Assembly (NCBI RefSeq): GCF_016743815.1
Contig: NZ_CP061035.1
Location: 684,501 to 748,500, forward strand
DNA length: 64,000 nucleotides
Reading direction: 5' to 3'
From: Sphingomonas aliaeris
Lineage (GTDB): Bacteria; Pseudomonadota; Alphaproteobacteria; Sphingomonadales; Sphingomonadaceae
The position numbers and the translations under genes are program-made. A model generated the notes under the pieces. The model searched no databases. It saw only the letters and a list, made by a program, of their open reading frames with translations, and was not told the origin of the DNA. Of this stretch, positions 27,462 through 37,874 are shown piece after piece (position 1 is the stretch's first letter; each line of letters starts with the position of its first letter).

Positions 27462-28645
27462 TGCTCCCCCGCTGGTTCAGTCGATGTGGGGTGACGGTCA
27501 CGGCGCAGCCAAACGGCCGCGGCCACGACGCCGATCACCGCCGAACCCGCCTTCCCCCGACCCCGGCGCAATAGCGCCAGTCCGAAAGTGCTGGCGATTG
27601 ATGCCGTCCAGCCGACCCTGGGCAGTCCGGTCAGCGGCGCGGCTCGCGCGGCCGCCAATCCGGCCGGGTAGCCGCGCGGCGTTGGGGGTGTGCTATCCGA
27701 ACCGATCTCGGCCGCTGCCTTGGGTTCTGAAGCGACGTGATCCGCGACCCAGGCTCCGCGGGCGCCTATCGGGGCATCGGCGCGCGTCGTGTCTTCCGCC
27801 GTCTGGTGTTCCAGTTCGGAGTTCAGTTCGGCACCGAACAGCAGGATGTAGCTCGACAGGTATATCCAGGTCAGCGTCACGACGACCGCGCCAAGCGATC
27901 CGTAGGTTGCATTGTAATTGCCGAAATTCGCGACGTAGATGCCGAATCCGATCGTCAGTGCGAGCCAGAGCAACGCGGCGAGGATGGAGCCCGGCGTCAG
28001 CCAGGTCCAGCGTGCCCGTTTGCGCGACGGGCCGTAGCGGTACAGCGTCGCCGCAGCGCCGGCGCCGGCGAGCGTGAGGAAAAGGTAGGCGGCAACCTTA
28101 CCCAGAGCGAGAACAATTTTCGGCGCATCTGGAACGAGCGACTCCAGATGCCCGAGCGCGGCAATCGCTATCAATGCGATGACGAAGACCAAGGCTGCTG
28201 CCGCGGTCATGCCTATGGCCAGAAAGTTGACGCGCAGGAAGCCGCGGTCTTCCTCCTCCTCATAGGCGATGTTGAGTGCCGTGATCAGCGCGCCCGCCCC
28301 ATTGCGTGCGCCGAATAATGCAAGCCCCAGGGCGAGCAGGAGGCCAAGACCCTTCTTGCCGTCGGACGTGTTGACGACCGTCATCAATTGTTCGCCAACA
28401 AGGTGCGCGACATCGGCAGGCATTACCGACGTCAATTGGGCCATATCCCGCATGACGGTCGCCGGGTCGGCGGCAAGGCCGTAGAGCAAGACGACGGCGC
28501 CGAGCATCGGGACCAGCGCCAGGAAGCCGTAGAAGGCGACGCCGGCGGCGATCAGTCCGATATTGTCGCTGCTGGTTTCCGCCCAGGTGCGCTTGGCTAC
28601 CGCCCACCAGGCGGCCCTCGGCATCTGCCACGGTGACGTCGCCAT
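27458..28645 (-). CDS. YihY/BrkB-family inner-membrane protein
   Basis: About 395 residues with six membrane helices. Family marks are NIGLIAAGVAFYGFLALVP in helix 1, GARNGAGALITALNIAYEEEE, and YGSLGAVVVTLTWIYLSSYI followed by LLFGAELNSELE. The C-terminal third is a disordered-looking extension ending in a further hydrophobic stretch. Members were once called RNase BN in error; the function is a proposed transporter or flippase. ATG 28645 was taken; ATG 28705 is possible. Coupled to the ATP-grasp gene by GTGA. Confidence 0.8.
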   Translation of the reverse strand: MATSPWQMPRAAWWAVAKRTWAETSSDNIGLIAAGVAFYGFLALVPMLGAVVLLYGLAADPATVMRDMAQLTSVMPADVAHLVGEQLMTVVNTSDGKKGLGLLLALGLALFGARNGAGALITALNIAYEEEEDRGFLRVNFLAIGMTAAAALVFVIALIAIAALGHLESLVPDAPKIVLALGKVAAYLFLTLAGAGAAATLYRYGPSRKRARWTWLTPGSILAALLWLALTIGFGIYVANFGNYNATYGSLGAVVVTLTWIYLSSYILLFGAELNSELEHQTAEDTTRADAPIGARGAWVADHVASEPKAAAEIGSDSTPPTPRGYPAGLAAARAAPLTGLPRVGWTASIASTFGLALLRRGRGKAGSAVIGVVAAAVWLRRDRHPTSTEPAGEQ

Positions 28646-28733
28646 ATGTCCCTGTTCGTCCACGTCATTGCCCCATTCGATGATCTCCCGGCTACGGGAG
28701 AACATCGAACAGATCAGGTAACGGCCTGTTCCG

Positions 28734-29516
28734 TCAGGCGCTCAACGCGATCGATTCCTGCCAGGTTGCGATGGGTGGAAGCGCCGCCAGCATCGGCTTG
28801 GCGAAGATGTAGCCCTGAATGTACCGAACACCGAGGTCGGCGAGGGTGTTCAATTCGGCCTGTGTCTCTATGCCTTCTGCGATGACGAGAATTCCCATCG
28901 CCGAGGCCAGCTTGATCACCGCATCGACGATCATACGGCGTGGCATGCTCGCTTCGATGCCGCGGACCAGATCCATGTCCAATTTGATGATGTCGGGCTG
29001 GAACCTTGCCAGGAGGTTGAGCCCGGCATGGCCTGCGCCGAAGTCGTCCAGCGCGGTGCCGAAGCCCATCTCCTTATAGCTCTCGACGATGTGAGCGATA
29101 TGTGCCGGATCGACCATTCGCTCATTCTCGGTGAATTCGAAGATCAGTCGCGAGGTGGGCAAGCCGACGGCCCTTGCGGTCGCAAGCGTCAATTTGATGC
29201 ACGCGGCTGGCGAATAGACGGCGTTGGGGAGGAAATTGATCGACAGCTTTGCGCCAACTTCGAGTATTCCCGCTGCGGTCGCCAGTTCGATGGCCCGGAC
29301 GCGGCAGCGCTGATCGAAGGCGTAGCGATTGGCCTCGGTAACCTGGGCCAGTACGGACGCGGCGGACTCGCCTGACGGACCGCGGACCAAGGCTTCGTAC
29401 GCAAACGGCAGATGCGTGGTCAGATCGACGATCGGCTGGAACGCCATCGAAATCTCGAATTCCAACGCGTCGCCGTTCTTGCAGCCTTCACACTTTGCTG
29501 CTGGTGGTTTTAGCAT
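28734..29516 (-). CDS. EAL-domain cyclic-di-GMP phosphodiesterase
   Basis: A stand-alone EAL protein of 260 residues. Catalytic set is visible: FAYEALVRG, NFLPN, FEFTENE, LDDFGAGHAGLN, IIKLDMDLVRG, IAEGIETQ and YIQGYIFAKP, so it should hydrolyse c-di-GMP. The N-terminus has a CxxC motif (KCEGCKNG) that could bind metal or sense redox. A GGDEF protein with the opposite activity is encoded at 51.7 kb. ATG 29516 has a GGAG upstream; ATG 29558 would add 14 residues. Confidence 0.85.
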   Translation of the reverse strand: MLKPPAAKCEGCKNGDALEFEISMAFQPIVDLTTHLPFAYEALVRGPSGESAASVLAQVTEANRYAFDQRCRVRAIELATAAGILEVGAKLSINFLPNAVYSPAACIKLTLATARAVGLPTSRLIFEFTENERMVDPAHIAHIVESYKEMGFGTALDDFGAGHAGLNLLARFQPDIIKLDMDLVRGIEASMPRRMIVDAVIKLASAMGILVIAEGIETQAELNTLADLGVRYIQGYIFAKPMLAALPPIATWQESIALSA

Positions 29517-29733
29517 CGTACCCGGTCTCCGAAACACAGACCGTTTAGCTGCCACCATATCGTTAATTTAATACCACGCGGCGCAGCGCCGATCGCGAAA
29601 TCCGTATAATGTAGAGCAACTTGCAGGTCGCTAACCCGAACAAGTCCGAAGCAGAAGAACGCGTTGCGCGTTGTCGATACGGATGCACGAAATTTTTGAG
29701 GCCCATCCGCCGTTTCATGCGAGACGGGAAAAA

Positions 29734-29809
29734 TGGTGCCCGAGGGCGGGTTCGAACCACCGACACCACGATTTTCAATCGTGTGCTCTACCAACTGAGC
29801 TACTCGGGC
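29734..29809 (-). tRNA. tRNA-Phe (GAA), CCA encoded
   Basis: Cloverleaf on the minus strand: acceptor GCCCGAG pairs with CTCGGGC, discriminator A and encoded CCA. D-loop AGCTCAGTTGGTAGAGC; anticodon arm with loop TTGAAAA and anticodon GAA; T-loop GGTTCGAACCC. A run of T follows the CCA and may end the transcript. Confidence 0.97.
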
Positions 29810-29839
29810 ACATCCGATCTCTCGATCGGAAGCGCGCTC

Positions 29840-30049
29840 TTAGTCGGCGGACTTGCGGCTGTCCAGCCCATCTTGATCATGATCGACAAGACTGTCCGCC
29901 TCGTCCGCGCTCGTCGGGCCGGCGGGAATGCGATAGCCTTCGCCCAGCCATTGCAGCAGGTCGCGGTCGCGGCAGCCCTGGCTGCAGAAGGGCTTGTGCG
30001 TCGCGGAGGCGGGTTTGCCGCAGATCGGGCAGGCGTCTGTCTTGGCCAT
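29840..30049 (-). CDS. yacG: DNA gyrase inhibitor YacG
   Basis: A 69-residue zinc protein that binds GyrB. The four zinc Cys are seen in DACPICGKP and PFCSQGCRDRDLLQWLGEGYRIP, the latter being the family signature. The acidic tail (ADSLVDHDQDGLDS) is usual. Third gene after maf and RNase E/G, an order conserved in sphingomonads, with tRNA-Phe just downstream. Confidence 0.9.
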   Translation of the reverse strand: MAKTDACPICGKPASATHKPFCSQGCRDRDLLQWLGEGYRIPAGPTSADEADSLVDHDQDGLDSRKSAD

Positions 30050-30051
30050 GA

Positions 30052-31001
30052 TCATTCCAGCTCGAAGGTCGGGGCCACGCCGGTGCGGCGGGCAAGTTCG
30101 TCCACCCATGTGGGGTGTGCCGCGATCGTCGCAAGCATGCGGGGCGATACATGGTGGTGGGCGGGAACGGGGGGCGGCGTGCGTTCGATCTGGCGGAACA
30201 GCGCACGTACCCGGGCGGCGGCCGGATCGGCACGCAGGCGTTCGGGCAGCGACGCGTGCAGCCGGGGACGGACGATCTGGAGAAAACCGAAGCCGTTTAC
30301 CGCGGTGCGTTCGAACGGCAGGGGCAGCACGGCGTCGATCGCCGCCGCGACCGCCAGACGCGGCGCCTTTCCGGTGATGGTCGGGAAATCGATGCCGATC
30401 GACCCGCCGATATCGTGGCGAAGGATCGCCTCCGCCACTTCGGTTGCCGCGGCGACGGCGAGCGATTCGAGCCCGCCGGTGCCATCCACGTCGAACAGCG
30501 TCATGGCCGGGGTCGGTGTCATGCGCAGCGCGCCGCCGTGGAACGCGATCTCCCCCGTGGTCGCTTCCTCCAGCACTTCGGACCAGCCGGCCTGTTCCAG
30601 CGCATCGGATTCATGAGCGCGCAGCATTCGGACCGGGTGGCCGGTCGCGGCGATGCGGGCGTGCAAATCGGGGCCGGGAGTCGGGGCGTCGTCGCTCGGC
30701 ATGGCGCGGGGACGTTTGGGGCGGCCGGCCTCCGGAATGGCTTCGCGGACGATGCGGACGGTCAGCCGGGCGCCTTGCGTAATGCCGGGGGAAGCGGGGA
30801 CAGCGTCGCTTCGCTGCCATCGTCCAGCGTGATGCGGCCTTCGCGGCCCTTGGTGGTGATCTCGACCAGGCGGGCACCGGTGACGAGCCCGACGCGGACC
30901 TTCGCCGCGTCGGTTTCGATCCGGGCCAGCAGGATGCGGCCATCGTCGACCAAAGCGGCCCGGGCTTCCCCGATGCCCGCCTCGTACAGCCATTCAGGCA
31001 A
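30052..31001 (-). pseudogene. RNase E/G-family ribonuclease, frameshifted in a G run
   Basis: Short RNase E/G-type protein of about 315 residues starting at TTG 31001 (MPEWLYEAGIGEARAAL) inside the end of maf. It has an S1-like N-part and the catalytic core with ALRMTPTPAMTLFDVDGTGG, corresponding to the metal-binding DVxG region. The frame breaks at the five-G run 30787-30791; a sixth G gives LPPGITQGARLTVRIVREAI and joins both parts. Likely a sequencing error. Family members process rRNA and turn over mRNA. Confidence 0.8.
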
Positions 31002-31572
31002 GGGGCAGGCCGGCGCTGGTCAGAAGTGCGCGGGTTTCGAACAGCGGCAATCCGACGACGCCCGAATGACTGCCCGACAACAGGCGGACCCACGCCTCGG
31101 CGCGACCCTGAATGGCATAGCCGCCCGCCTTGCCCATGCCCTCGCCGCTGGCGACATAGGCGTCGATGTCCGCGGTCGAGAGCGGTTTGAAGGCGACGAT
31201 CGTATCTGACAGCCGGGTGCGGGCCTTGCCGGTCGCATCGATCACGCAGACGGCGGACAGGCAGTGATGGCGGCGGCCCGACAGCAAGGCGAGCATGCGG
31301 CGTAGGTCCGCCTCGTCCACGGGCTTGCCGAGGATCCGGCGACCGACGGCGATCGTTGTGTCCCCGGCCAGGATGACCTCGCCCGGCGCCCGCTCCACCG
31401 CATGGGCCTTGGCGGTGGCGACGCGGAGCACATAAGGGCGGGGCGCCTCGCCGGGCAGCGGGTCTTCATCCATGTCCGGCGCGGCGATGCGGGCGGGGAC
31501 GATGCCGATTCGCGCGAGCAATTCCAGCCGGCGCGGGCTGGTCGAGGCGAGGACAAGGGATGTTTCCGTCAT
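30994..31572 (-). CDS. maf: Maf-family nucleoside triphosphate pyrophosphatase
   Basis: A 192-residue house-cleaning phosphatase that removes non-canonical nucleotides. Motifs: LVLASTSPRRLELL at the N-terminus, GEVILAGDTTIAVG with the catalytic Asp, and GKAGGYAIQGRAEAWV near the end. The last bases overlap the TTG start of the RNase gene. Lies between infA and RNase E/G in the usual order. Confidence 0.9.
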   Translation of the reverse strand: MTETSLVLASTSPRRLELLARIGIVPARIAAPDMDEDPLPGEAPRPYVLRVATAKAHAVERAPGEVILAGDTTIAVGRRILGKPVDEADLRRMLALLSGRRHHCLSAVCVIDATGKARTRLSDTIVAFKPLSTADIDAYVASGEGMGKAGGYAIQGRAEAWVRLLSGSHSGVVGLPLFETRALLTSAGLPLA

Positions 31573-31662
31573 GCTGAACTCGATTTCAGTCGGGCATGCA
31601 AACGGGGCGGACGATCCGGTCCCGTGCGATCCTGCTTATGACGGTCTGGTAAAGCGGCGTCG

Positions 31663-31881
31663 TTATTTGAAGCGGTACGTGATCCGGCCCTTGGTCAGAT
31701 CGTAGGGCGTCAATTCGACCAACACTTCGTCGCCCACCAGCACACGGATACGGTTCTTGCGCATCTTGCCGGCGGTGTGGCCGAGAATTTCGTGATCGTT
31801 TTCAAGCTTCACGCGGAACATGGCGTTGGGCAAAAGCTCCACCACCTGTCCGCGCATTTCGAGCAGTTCTTCCTTGGCCAA
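31663..31881 (-). CDS. infA: translation initiation factor IF-1
   Basis: A 72-residue OB-fold protein. Sequence from the TTG start at 31881 is (M)[19 protein letters not shown], with [20 protein letters not shown] and the end [13 protein letters not shown], all typical of IF-1. The TTG is preceded by AGAGG at 5 bases; no ATG is present at the right place, so a TTG start is well supported. Essential gene; heads the infA-maf-RNase-yacG cluster. Confidence 0.95.
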   Translation of the reverse strand: MAKEELLEMRGQVVELLPNAMFRVKLENDHEILGHTAGKMRKNRIRVLVGDEVLVELTPYDLTKGRITYRFK

Positions 31882-32201
31882 ACAAACCTCTAGCAAATAT
31901 CGGGAAATCTTGAGCGCGGCCCTTAGCGGATCGAGCCGTGAAAGGGAAGTGCGGGAGGGAAGTTCGCGCTAGGGTCACACCAGGGTCACACTGTGCGCGG
32001 TGTCGGTGGCACCGAAGTTCACACAAAGTCACACGGTATTGGGGTGTCGGCCGCGCGGGTGCGGAGCGGTTGGAGAGTGTCCGGTGGCGGCGATGTGAAA
32101 GAGCGGACGCGTGCAGCGGCGGGGAGGATAGCAAGCGGGATCGGTGTAGGACAGGGCATCGGATCGTTCGCCATGAGAATGGCACGCACGAATGCGCTGC
32201 A
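31882..32201. other. 320-base intergenic stretch upstream of infA
   Basis: Holds the infA ribosome site and the GTCACAC repeat cluster (31974-32035), and runs to the 3' end of the restriction gene. No gene seen. Confidence 0.6.
31974..32035. repeat. cluster of GTCACAC direct repeats upstream of infA
   Basis: GTCACAC at 31974, 31985 and 32029, and TTCACAC at 32018. The first two are 11 bases apart, one helical turn, within AGGGTCACAC units. They may be protein-binding sites or a decayed tandem repeat. Confidence 0.5.
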
Positions 32202-35200
32202 TCATTCGAGAGGGTGGGTGATCTCCCGCATGATTTTGTCCGTTTCAGCGAGGATTTTGACGAGACGCTGATAGTGGCTGATATCGTCCCACGACAGGAT
32301 GCGACCGCGGCGATCCTTCAGCCATTTCTGCGCTGGTTGATAGCCGCCGATATGGAGGTTCCACGCGACGGCCGGGACCACGTCGAAATACTGTTCCGCG
32401 TTGATCGACACGCGCCCCTTGTCGAATTTTGGATAGCCGGATGTCACCGTATCATCACCCTCGCCGCAATATGGATAGGGCGTTTCGCCGATGGCGGCAG
32501 GCTCCATGAGATGCAGGCGTCGCAAGGCTTCGCCTTTTTGTGAGAAGATAGCGAAAGTCGCGGGGTCTAGCGGATAAGGGATGCGCGGAAAGTCTATCTT
32601 GAGGAATTGTGCGTAGGTCTCTCGATAGGCGGGAGAATGTAGAACAGCGTAGATGTAATCGAAAACTTGGACCTCGCTTGGGCGGGCGCCGCCGGTAGCA
32701 GTACGGAAGCCATCGCCTGTTCCGGCATCGGGGGAGGGTTTCAGACCCGCGGCGTTGCAGATCGCGGCATAGATTTCCGCATCGAAATTGAGTGCACGGC
32801 CGAGCTCCGCGATGCGTTTCTGCCCCGCCTTCTCCGGACGTGCCGTGACGTAGAGCGGCATGACGGACGTGATGTCGTAGGCGCTGTACGATTTGTGCGT
32901 CGCGATCGTGTCGATCACGAAGGCGCCGCTTTGCTCCTTCGTCTGCTTTGGTGTCAGTAAAGCGAGCGTGTCACCGGCGAACAGGCTGTCCGAAACCTTG
33001 TCGGCCGGGAAGAAGTGCAATCCCTTCGTCGTGCCGGTGTAGAACGTCCAACGAAGATCCAGTGGCCGATGCACGACCCGACAGATGCGTTTGCCGTCGA
33101 GGTTCTCGGTGACATCGGCCTTGGCGTTCTGGAGCGACCAGCTGCGGCTATCGTCGCCAACGGAGTAGCGCCTGCGTAATGTATCGACGTCGGTTGCTAC
33201 AATGTCGTTCATGCGCGCCCATAAAGCGTCCCTGTCGTGATCGATCGAAAGCGCATCGCGCGCCGTCAGAATGCCGGCGGACGCTGTCTTGAAAAGAGAT
33301 CCGAGCGAAAAACCCCGTTCGTACGCTGCCAGCTTCGAGGCATTACGTGGCACGAAGGCATGGGCGGGACCAGTCGCTGCCAGCTTCGTGGCGGCCAGAT
33401 GCGTCAAAGTTCCATCCCATAACGAGATCGTATTTGTCCTCCCGGCTTCCCCACAGGTCGCCGTGGTGGACGGTAGCGAGCGAAGCGCCCTTCTTGCCCG
33501 GGCGGCGAACGGCGATGATGATCGACACGCCCTGCTGGATGTCGAAGATGTTCTTGTCGGGCGATCCGTCCGGGCTTTTCTCCTTCTTCTTCGCATTGCC
33601 ATGCATGTCGAGCACATGGATCGCGTCGAAGCTTTTCAGCAGGTGCCAGCGCATTCCCCGGAACGTCGGATTATCCAGATATCCGTGGTTGGTGATGAAG
33701 CCCAACACGCCGCCGCCTTCGCTGCGATCAATCGTCGCCTCCGCCAGCCGGATGAACTTGACGTAATCGTCGAGAAGCCAGCGAGGCTGATGCTCATCCA
33801 GACGGAGCTTTCCACCGGGTTCCTTCTTATAGGCTTCCATCAGCCCGGTGATCCACGCACCCGTGTTCGAACTTTCGCCCGAATATGGTGGATTACCGAT
33901 GATGCACATGATCGGTGTGTTGCGCTTTACTTCGCTAGCGCCGCGCGCTTCGTCGGCCAGGGCGGTGAAGAACAGGTCGCGCACCTCGCGTTCACCGGGT
34001 TCCAGCGCGTTGGTCAACCAGACGGACAATCGTGGTGCCCCGGCGCTTGGTTTGTACCCCGTTTCGCGCAATTGCATGTCGAGTTTCATGTGACACATCG
34101 CATAGCTTGCCATCAGCAGTTCGAAGCCGTGGATACGCGGAATCAATTCGTTTTCGACATAGCCCGACCATTTGCCCGGTGCGCGTGCCTTTACGCGGTC
34201 GGCGATCGTTTGCACCGCCTTGGCCAGGAACGTGCCAGTACCGGTCGCCGGATCGAGGATTTGCACGCGATGAATATCCTTGCGGATCAGGCGCGGCCGG
34301 CCCTTTGCGTCATTGGTGCCGGTGTCGTAATCTATCGTGACCTTGCTGGTATCGGCCAAGCCATCGGGCAGACCGAATTCCGTTTTCAGGACATCGTCGA
34401 CTGCACGGACGATGAAATCGACGACTGGTTCGGGCGTATACCAGACGCCCCGGCTCCTGCGCTTCTTCGGATTGTATTCACGCAGGAAGTCTTCGTAGAA
34501 ATGCACGAACGGATCGTTGCGGGCGGTGAACTTGCCGAAATCGCGGAACAGCATCCGGGGGTCCGATGCGCGCAGAATATCGGCAAGATCGTCGATGATC
34601 CACGCGATGCGGTCGTCCAGTTCGGGGCCGGCAATGTAGCCGAACAGGCTGCGCAGAAACGGGTTGGAGCGCGGCAGATGCTGCAGCGCTTCGCCCCGGC
34701 TGAACGTTTCCAGGCTGTCGTCGTGCAGGCGTGCGGCGAACATGCCGTAGGTAATCGTCTCGGCATACAGATCGGCAAATTCATCCGTATCCATATGCGG
34801 CAAGAGATCGGCCTTGAACGCGCGATATTGGCCGCCGAGCGCGCTGCGGAGCGCCTTGTCGTCCCGTAGAAGCTGAGCGAGGACATCCTTGATGATCGCG
34901 GCCTTGCCCGCCATCATCTCGGCGAGCTTGGCCGCCGACCGGATGCTTATCGGCGTCGCCTGTGCGAACGACCGCAGGTTGCGCGACAATTCGTCGAAGC
35001 GATGCGGCTTTGCCGGGAGCGAGGGCAGCAGATCCGCGATCGAGACGAAATTGATCCTGTCGCCTTCGCGCAGGAATTCGAAGTCGATCCCGTTGGTGTA
35101 GATCAGGTTGGGCAGGCCCTTGCGGTACCGATCCTTCTGTTCCTTGCCGTAATCGTTGGCGCCGAAGCGCGTGATGTCGCGACCGATGTCCTTGGCTTCG

Positions 35201-35400
35201 GCCCAACCGATGCTCAGGCCCTTACGATTGAAGACGAAATCCGGCGCACCGACCGCAACGCGACGCGGTTCGTTGATCACCTCCAACTCCGGGTCGATCG
35301 AGCGGAACAAGCTTTCCAGCGCGGGGCGATAGCTATGTTCGGTGGCTTGGCCGCTGGCGTATTTGGCACGAACTTCATCCAAATAGGACTGAATGTTCAT
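32202..35400 (-). pseudogene. single-chain restriction-methylation enzyme (PD-(D/E)XK nuclease, N6-adenine methylase), frameshifted
   Basis: About 1065 residues once joined. N-terminal nuclease: EYR-type region then GAPDFVFNRKGLSIGWAEAK, a PD...ExK catalytic site (residues about 51-70). A helical connector follows. Methylase: VQILDPATGTGTF (SAM-binding motif I) and IIGNPPYSGES (catalytic NPPY, target adenine N6). The C-terminal third should recognise the DNA site. No helicase domain, so it is closer to type IIG than to the type ISP enzymes it resembles. The frame breaks near 33423, where one extra base turns KYDLLWDGTL into KYDLVMGW; this is not in a homopolymer. No partner modification or specificity gene is adjacent. 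Confidence 0.75.
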
Positions 35401-35405
35401 GCGAG

Positions 35406-35429
35406 TTCGACACCGCGACGGGTGTCGAA
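35406..35429. promoter_or_regulatory. inverted repeat just upstream of the restriction gene
   Basis: TTCGACACC / GGTGTCGAA, a perfect 9-bp repeat with a 6-base loop, ending 5 bases before the start codon at 35400. It could be an operator or an RNA hairpin limiting translation, which would fit a gene that must be kept low; no other ribosome site is visible. Confidence 0.45.
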
Positions 35430-35451
35430 CCGGGAACAGAGAGAGAAGGTC

Positions 35452-35538
35452 ATGCTTGGCGCCCGAGTCGTTGAAGGACTCAAGCGTTGGGAGAATGACG
35501 CTTATCTCAAAGGCGGGGCTGGACCGTTATGGAGGTAA
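35452..35538 (+). CDS. possible 28-residue peptide (or gene fragment)
   Basis: ATG 35452 follows GAGAGAAGG and encodes MLGARVVEGLKRWENDAYLK plus a GGAGPLWR end. Divergent from the restriction gene. The good ribosome site argues for a real peptide, but it may be a fragment of a longer gene. Confidence 0.3.
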   Translation: MLGARVVEGLKRWENDAYLKGGAGPLWR

Positions 35539-35626
35539 TCGGCACTGCGGAAGTGCGTGATTTTCTCGGTGGTCACGGAAGAAGGGACCGACTTTCGCCG
35601 ATCCCCCCATCCGATCCCCGACCCGA

Positions 35627-37777
35627 TCAATGCGCCGCGAGTGCTGCCAGCAGCAGGAGGGCGACGATGTTGGTGATCTTGATCATCGGGTTGACCGCCG
35701 GTCCGGCGGTGTCCTTGTAGGGATCGCCGACCGTGTCGCCGGTGACGGCAGCCTTGTGCGCTTCGGATCCCTTGCCGCCGTGATTGCCGTCCTCGATATA
35801 CTTCTTGGCATTGTCCCAGGCGCCGCCACCGCTGGTCATCGAGATGGCGACGAACAGGCCGGAGACGATCACGCCGAGCAGCAGCGCGCCGAGTGCGGCG
35901 AAGCCGGAGGCCTGGCCCGCCACTGCGGTGATGATGAAGTAGACTGCGATCGGGGCGAGCACGGGCAGCAGGCTGGGGACGATCATCTCCTTGATCGCAG
36001 CCTTGGTGACGAGATCGACGGTGCGGGCGTAGTTCGGGCGGCTGGTGCCGGCCATGATGCCCGGATCGTCGCGGAACTGCGCGCGGACATCCTCCACGAC
36101 CGAACCGGCGGCGCGGCCGACTGCGGTCATGCCAAATGCGCCGAAGCTGAACGGCAGCAACGCGCCGAGCAGCAGGCCGACGATGACGTACGGGTTGGAC
36201 AGGCTGAAATCGACCGCCAGGTTGGGGAAGAATTCGGTCAGGTCCGTCGTGTACGCGCCGAACAGCACCAGGGCGGCGAGCGCGGCGGAACCGATCGCAT
36301 AGCCCTTCGTCACGGCCTTGGTCGTGTTGCCGACTGCGTCCAGAGCATCGGTGCGGTGGCGGACGTCGTCCGGCAGGCCGGCCATCTCCGCGATGCCGCC
36401 GGCGTTGTCGGTGACCGGGCCGTAAGCGTCGAGCGCGACGACCATGCCAGCGAGCGCCAGCATCGCGGTCGCCCCGAATGCGATGCCGATCACCCCGGCG
36501 AGCTGATAGGTGGCGATGACCGCGACCGAGATGACGATCGTCGGCAGCGCCGGGCTTTCGAGGCTGACGGCGAGGCCCTGGATCACGTTGGTGCCGTGGC
36601 CGGTTTCCGACGCCTTGGCGATGCTGCGTACGGGGCGGTAGTTGGTGCCGGTATAATATTCGGTGATCCAGACGAGCGCGCCGGTGAGTGCCAGGCCGAT
36701 CATCATGCACCAGAACAGCGCCATGCCGGTGAATGACGCACCGGTGCCGGCGACGGCTTCGGGGGTGAGGCCGGGGGTTGCGGCATCGAGAAACGCCGCG
36801 CCGCCGATCACGGTGTGCATGTCGCCCAGCACGTATTGCGTGGCGAAGTAGATTGCCGGGATCGACAGGATGACGGTGGTCCAGAAGCCCTTGTACAGCG
36901 CGCCCATGATCGACTGGCCAGAGCCCAAACGGACCATGTACGTGCCGATGATCGAGGTGATGATGCACACGCCGCCGACGAGCATCGGCAGCGTCATCAG
37001 CTTGAGCAGGTCCGCGGCATCGGCCTTCACGAGCAATGCGATCGAGACCATCGTCACGCCCAGCGTGACGACATAGGTTTCGAACAGATCGGCAGCCATG
37101 CCGGCGCAGTCGCCGACGTTATCGCCGACATTGTCCGCGATCGTGGCGGGGTTGCGGGGATCGTCCTCCGGAATGCCGGCCTCGACCTTGCCGACCAGAT
37201 CGGCGCCGACGTCCGCCGCCTTGGTGAAGATACCGCCGCCGAGACGCGCGAAGATGGAGATGAGCGAGGCGCCGAACGCGAGCGCGACGAGCGAGTCGAT
37301 GACGATGCGGTCGTTAGGCGCATGACCGGCGGGACCGGTGAGGTACCAGAAGAAGCCCGCGATCGAGAGCAGCCCGAGGCCCGCCACCAGCATGCCGGTG
37401 ATCGCGCCCGAACGGAACGCCATCGTCAGACCGCCTTGCAGCGAGGTGCGCGCCGCCTCCGCGGTGCGGACGTTCGCCTTGACCGAGACGTTCATGCCGA
37501 TGAAGCCGGTGATGCCCGACAGGATCGCGCCGATCAGGAAGCCGGTCGCCGAGACGAGCCCGAGGAAGTAGGCGACGATCAGGGCGACGACCACGCCGAC
37601 GATCGCGATGGTGCGATATTGCCGCCCGAGATAGGCGCGCGCGCCCTCCTGAATGGCGGCGGCGATGTCCTGCATTCGCTCGTTGCCCGGACTGGCGGAC
37701 ATGACCTGGCGGCTGGTGATAATGCCATAGACGACGGCGATCAGGCCGCAGACAATGGCCGCATAGACTATCGGCAT
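35627..37777 (-). CDS. hppA: membrane-bound proton-translocating pyrophosphatase
   Basis: A 716-residue inner-membrane pump coupling pyrophosphate hydrolysis to H+ export, with about 16 helices. Substrate-site motif [20 protein letters not shown] and [20 protein letters not shown] (residues about 195-235) are intact, as is the second site near [18 protein letters not shown]. The segment [10 protein letters not shown] has Lys where K+-dependent enzymes have Ala, so it should be K+-independent. GGGAGA before ATG supports the start. Next to thiL, as in other sphingomonads. Confidence 0.95.
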   Translation of the reverse strand: MPIVYAAIVCGLIAVVYGIITSRQVMSASPGNERMQDIAAAIQEGARAYLGRQYRTIAIVGVVVALIVAYFLGLVSATGFLIGAILSGITGFIGMNVSVKANVRTAEAARTSLQGGLTMAFRSGAITGMLVAGLGLLSIAGFFWYLTGPAGHAPNDRIVIDSLVALAFGASLISIFARLGGGIFTKAADVGADLVGKVEAGIPEDDPRNPATIADNVGDNVGDCAGMAADLFETYVVTLGVTMVSIALLVKADAADLLKLMTLPMLVGGVCIITSIIGTYMVRLGSGQSIMGALYKGFWTTVILSIPAIYFATQYVLGDMHTVIGGAAFLDAATPGLTPEAVAGTGASFTGMALFWCMMIGLALTGALVWITEYYTGTNYRPVRSIAKASETGHGTNVIQGLAVSLESPALPTIVISVAVIATYQLAGVIGIAFGATAMLALAGMVVALDAYGPVTDNAGGIAEMAGLPDDVRHRTDALDAVGNTTKAVTKGYAIGSAALAALVLFGAYTTDLTEFFPNLAVDFSLSNPYVIVGLLLGALLPFSFGAFGMTAVGRAAGSVVEDVRAQFRDDPGIMAGTSRPNYARTVDLVTKAAIKEMIVPSLLPVLAPIAVYFIITAVAGQASGFAALGALLLGVIVSGLFVAISMTSGGGAWDNAKKYIEDGNHGGKGSEAHKAAVTGDTVGDPYKDTAGPAVNPMIKITNIVALLLLAALAAH

Positions 37778-37874
37778 GCTCTCTCCCTCAACTGTTGACG
37801 AGGGAGCCGGTGCTTTGCGCCGTACTCCCAGCGTGGGGGGAGCGTATATAGCCGGTGTCGGGAGCGCAACCCGG

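Noticed and set aside
26508..28645. ATP-grasp plus YihY as a RiPP or peptide-natural-product cluster
   Set aside because: No precursor peptide, exporter or further modifying enzyme nearby.
35630..36736. Long plus-strand frame opposite hppA
   Set aside because: Shadow of a strongly conserved gene in high-GC DNA; low-complexity Arg/Asp-rich product.
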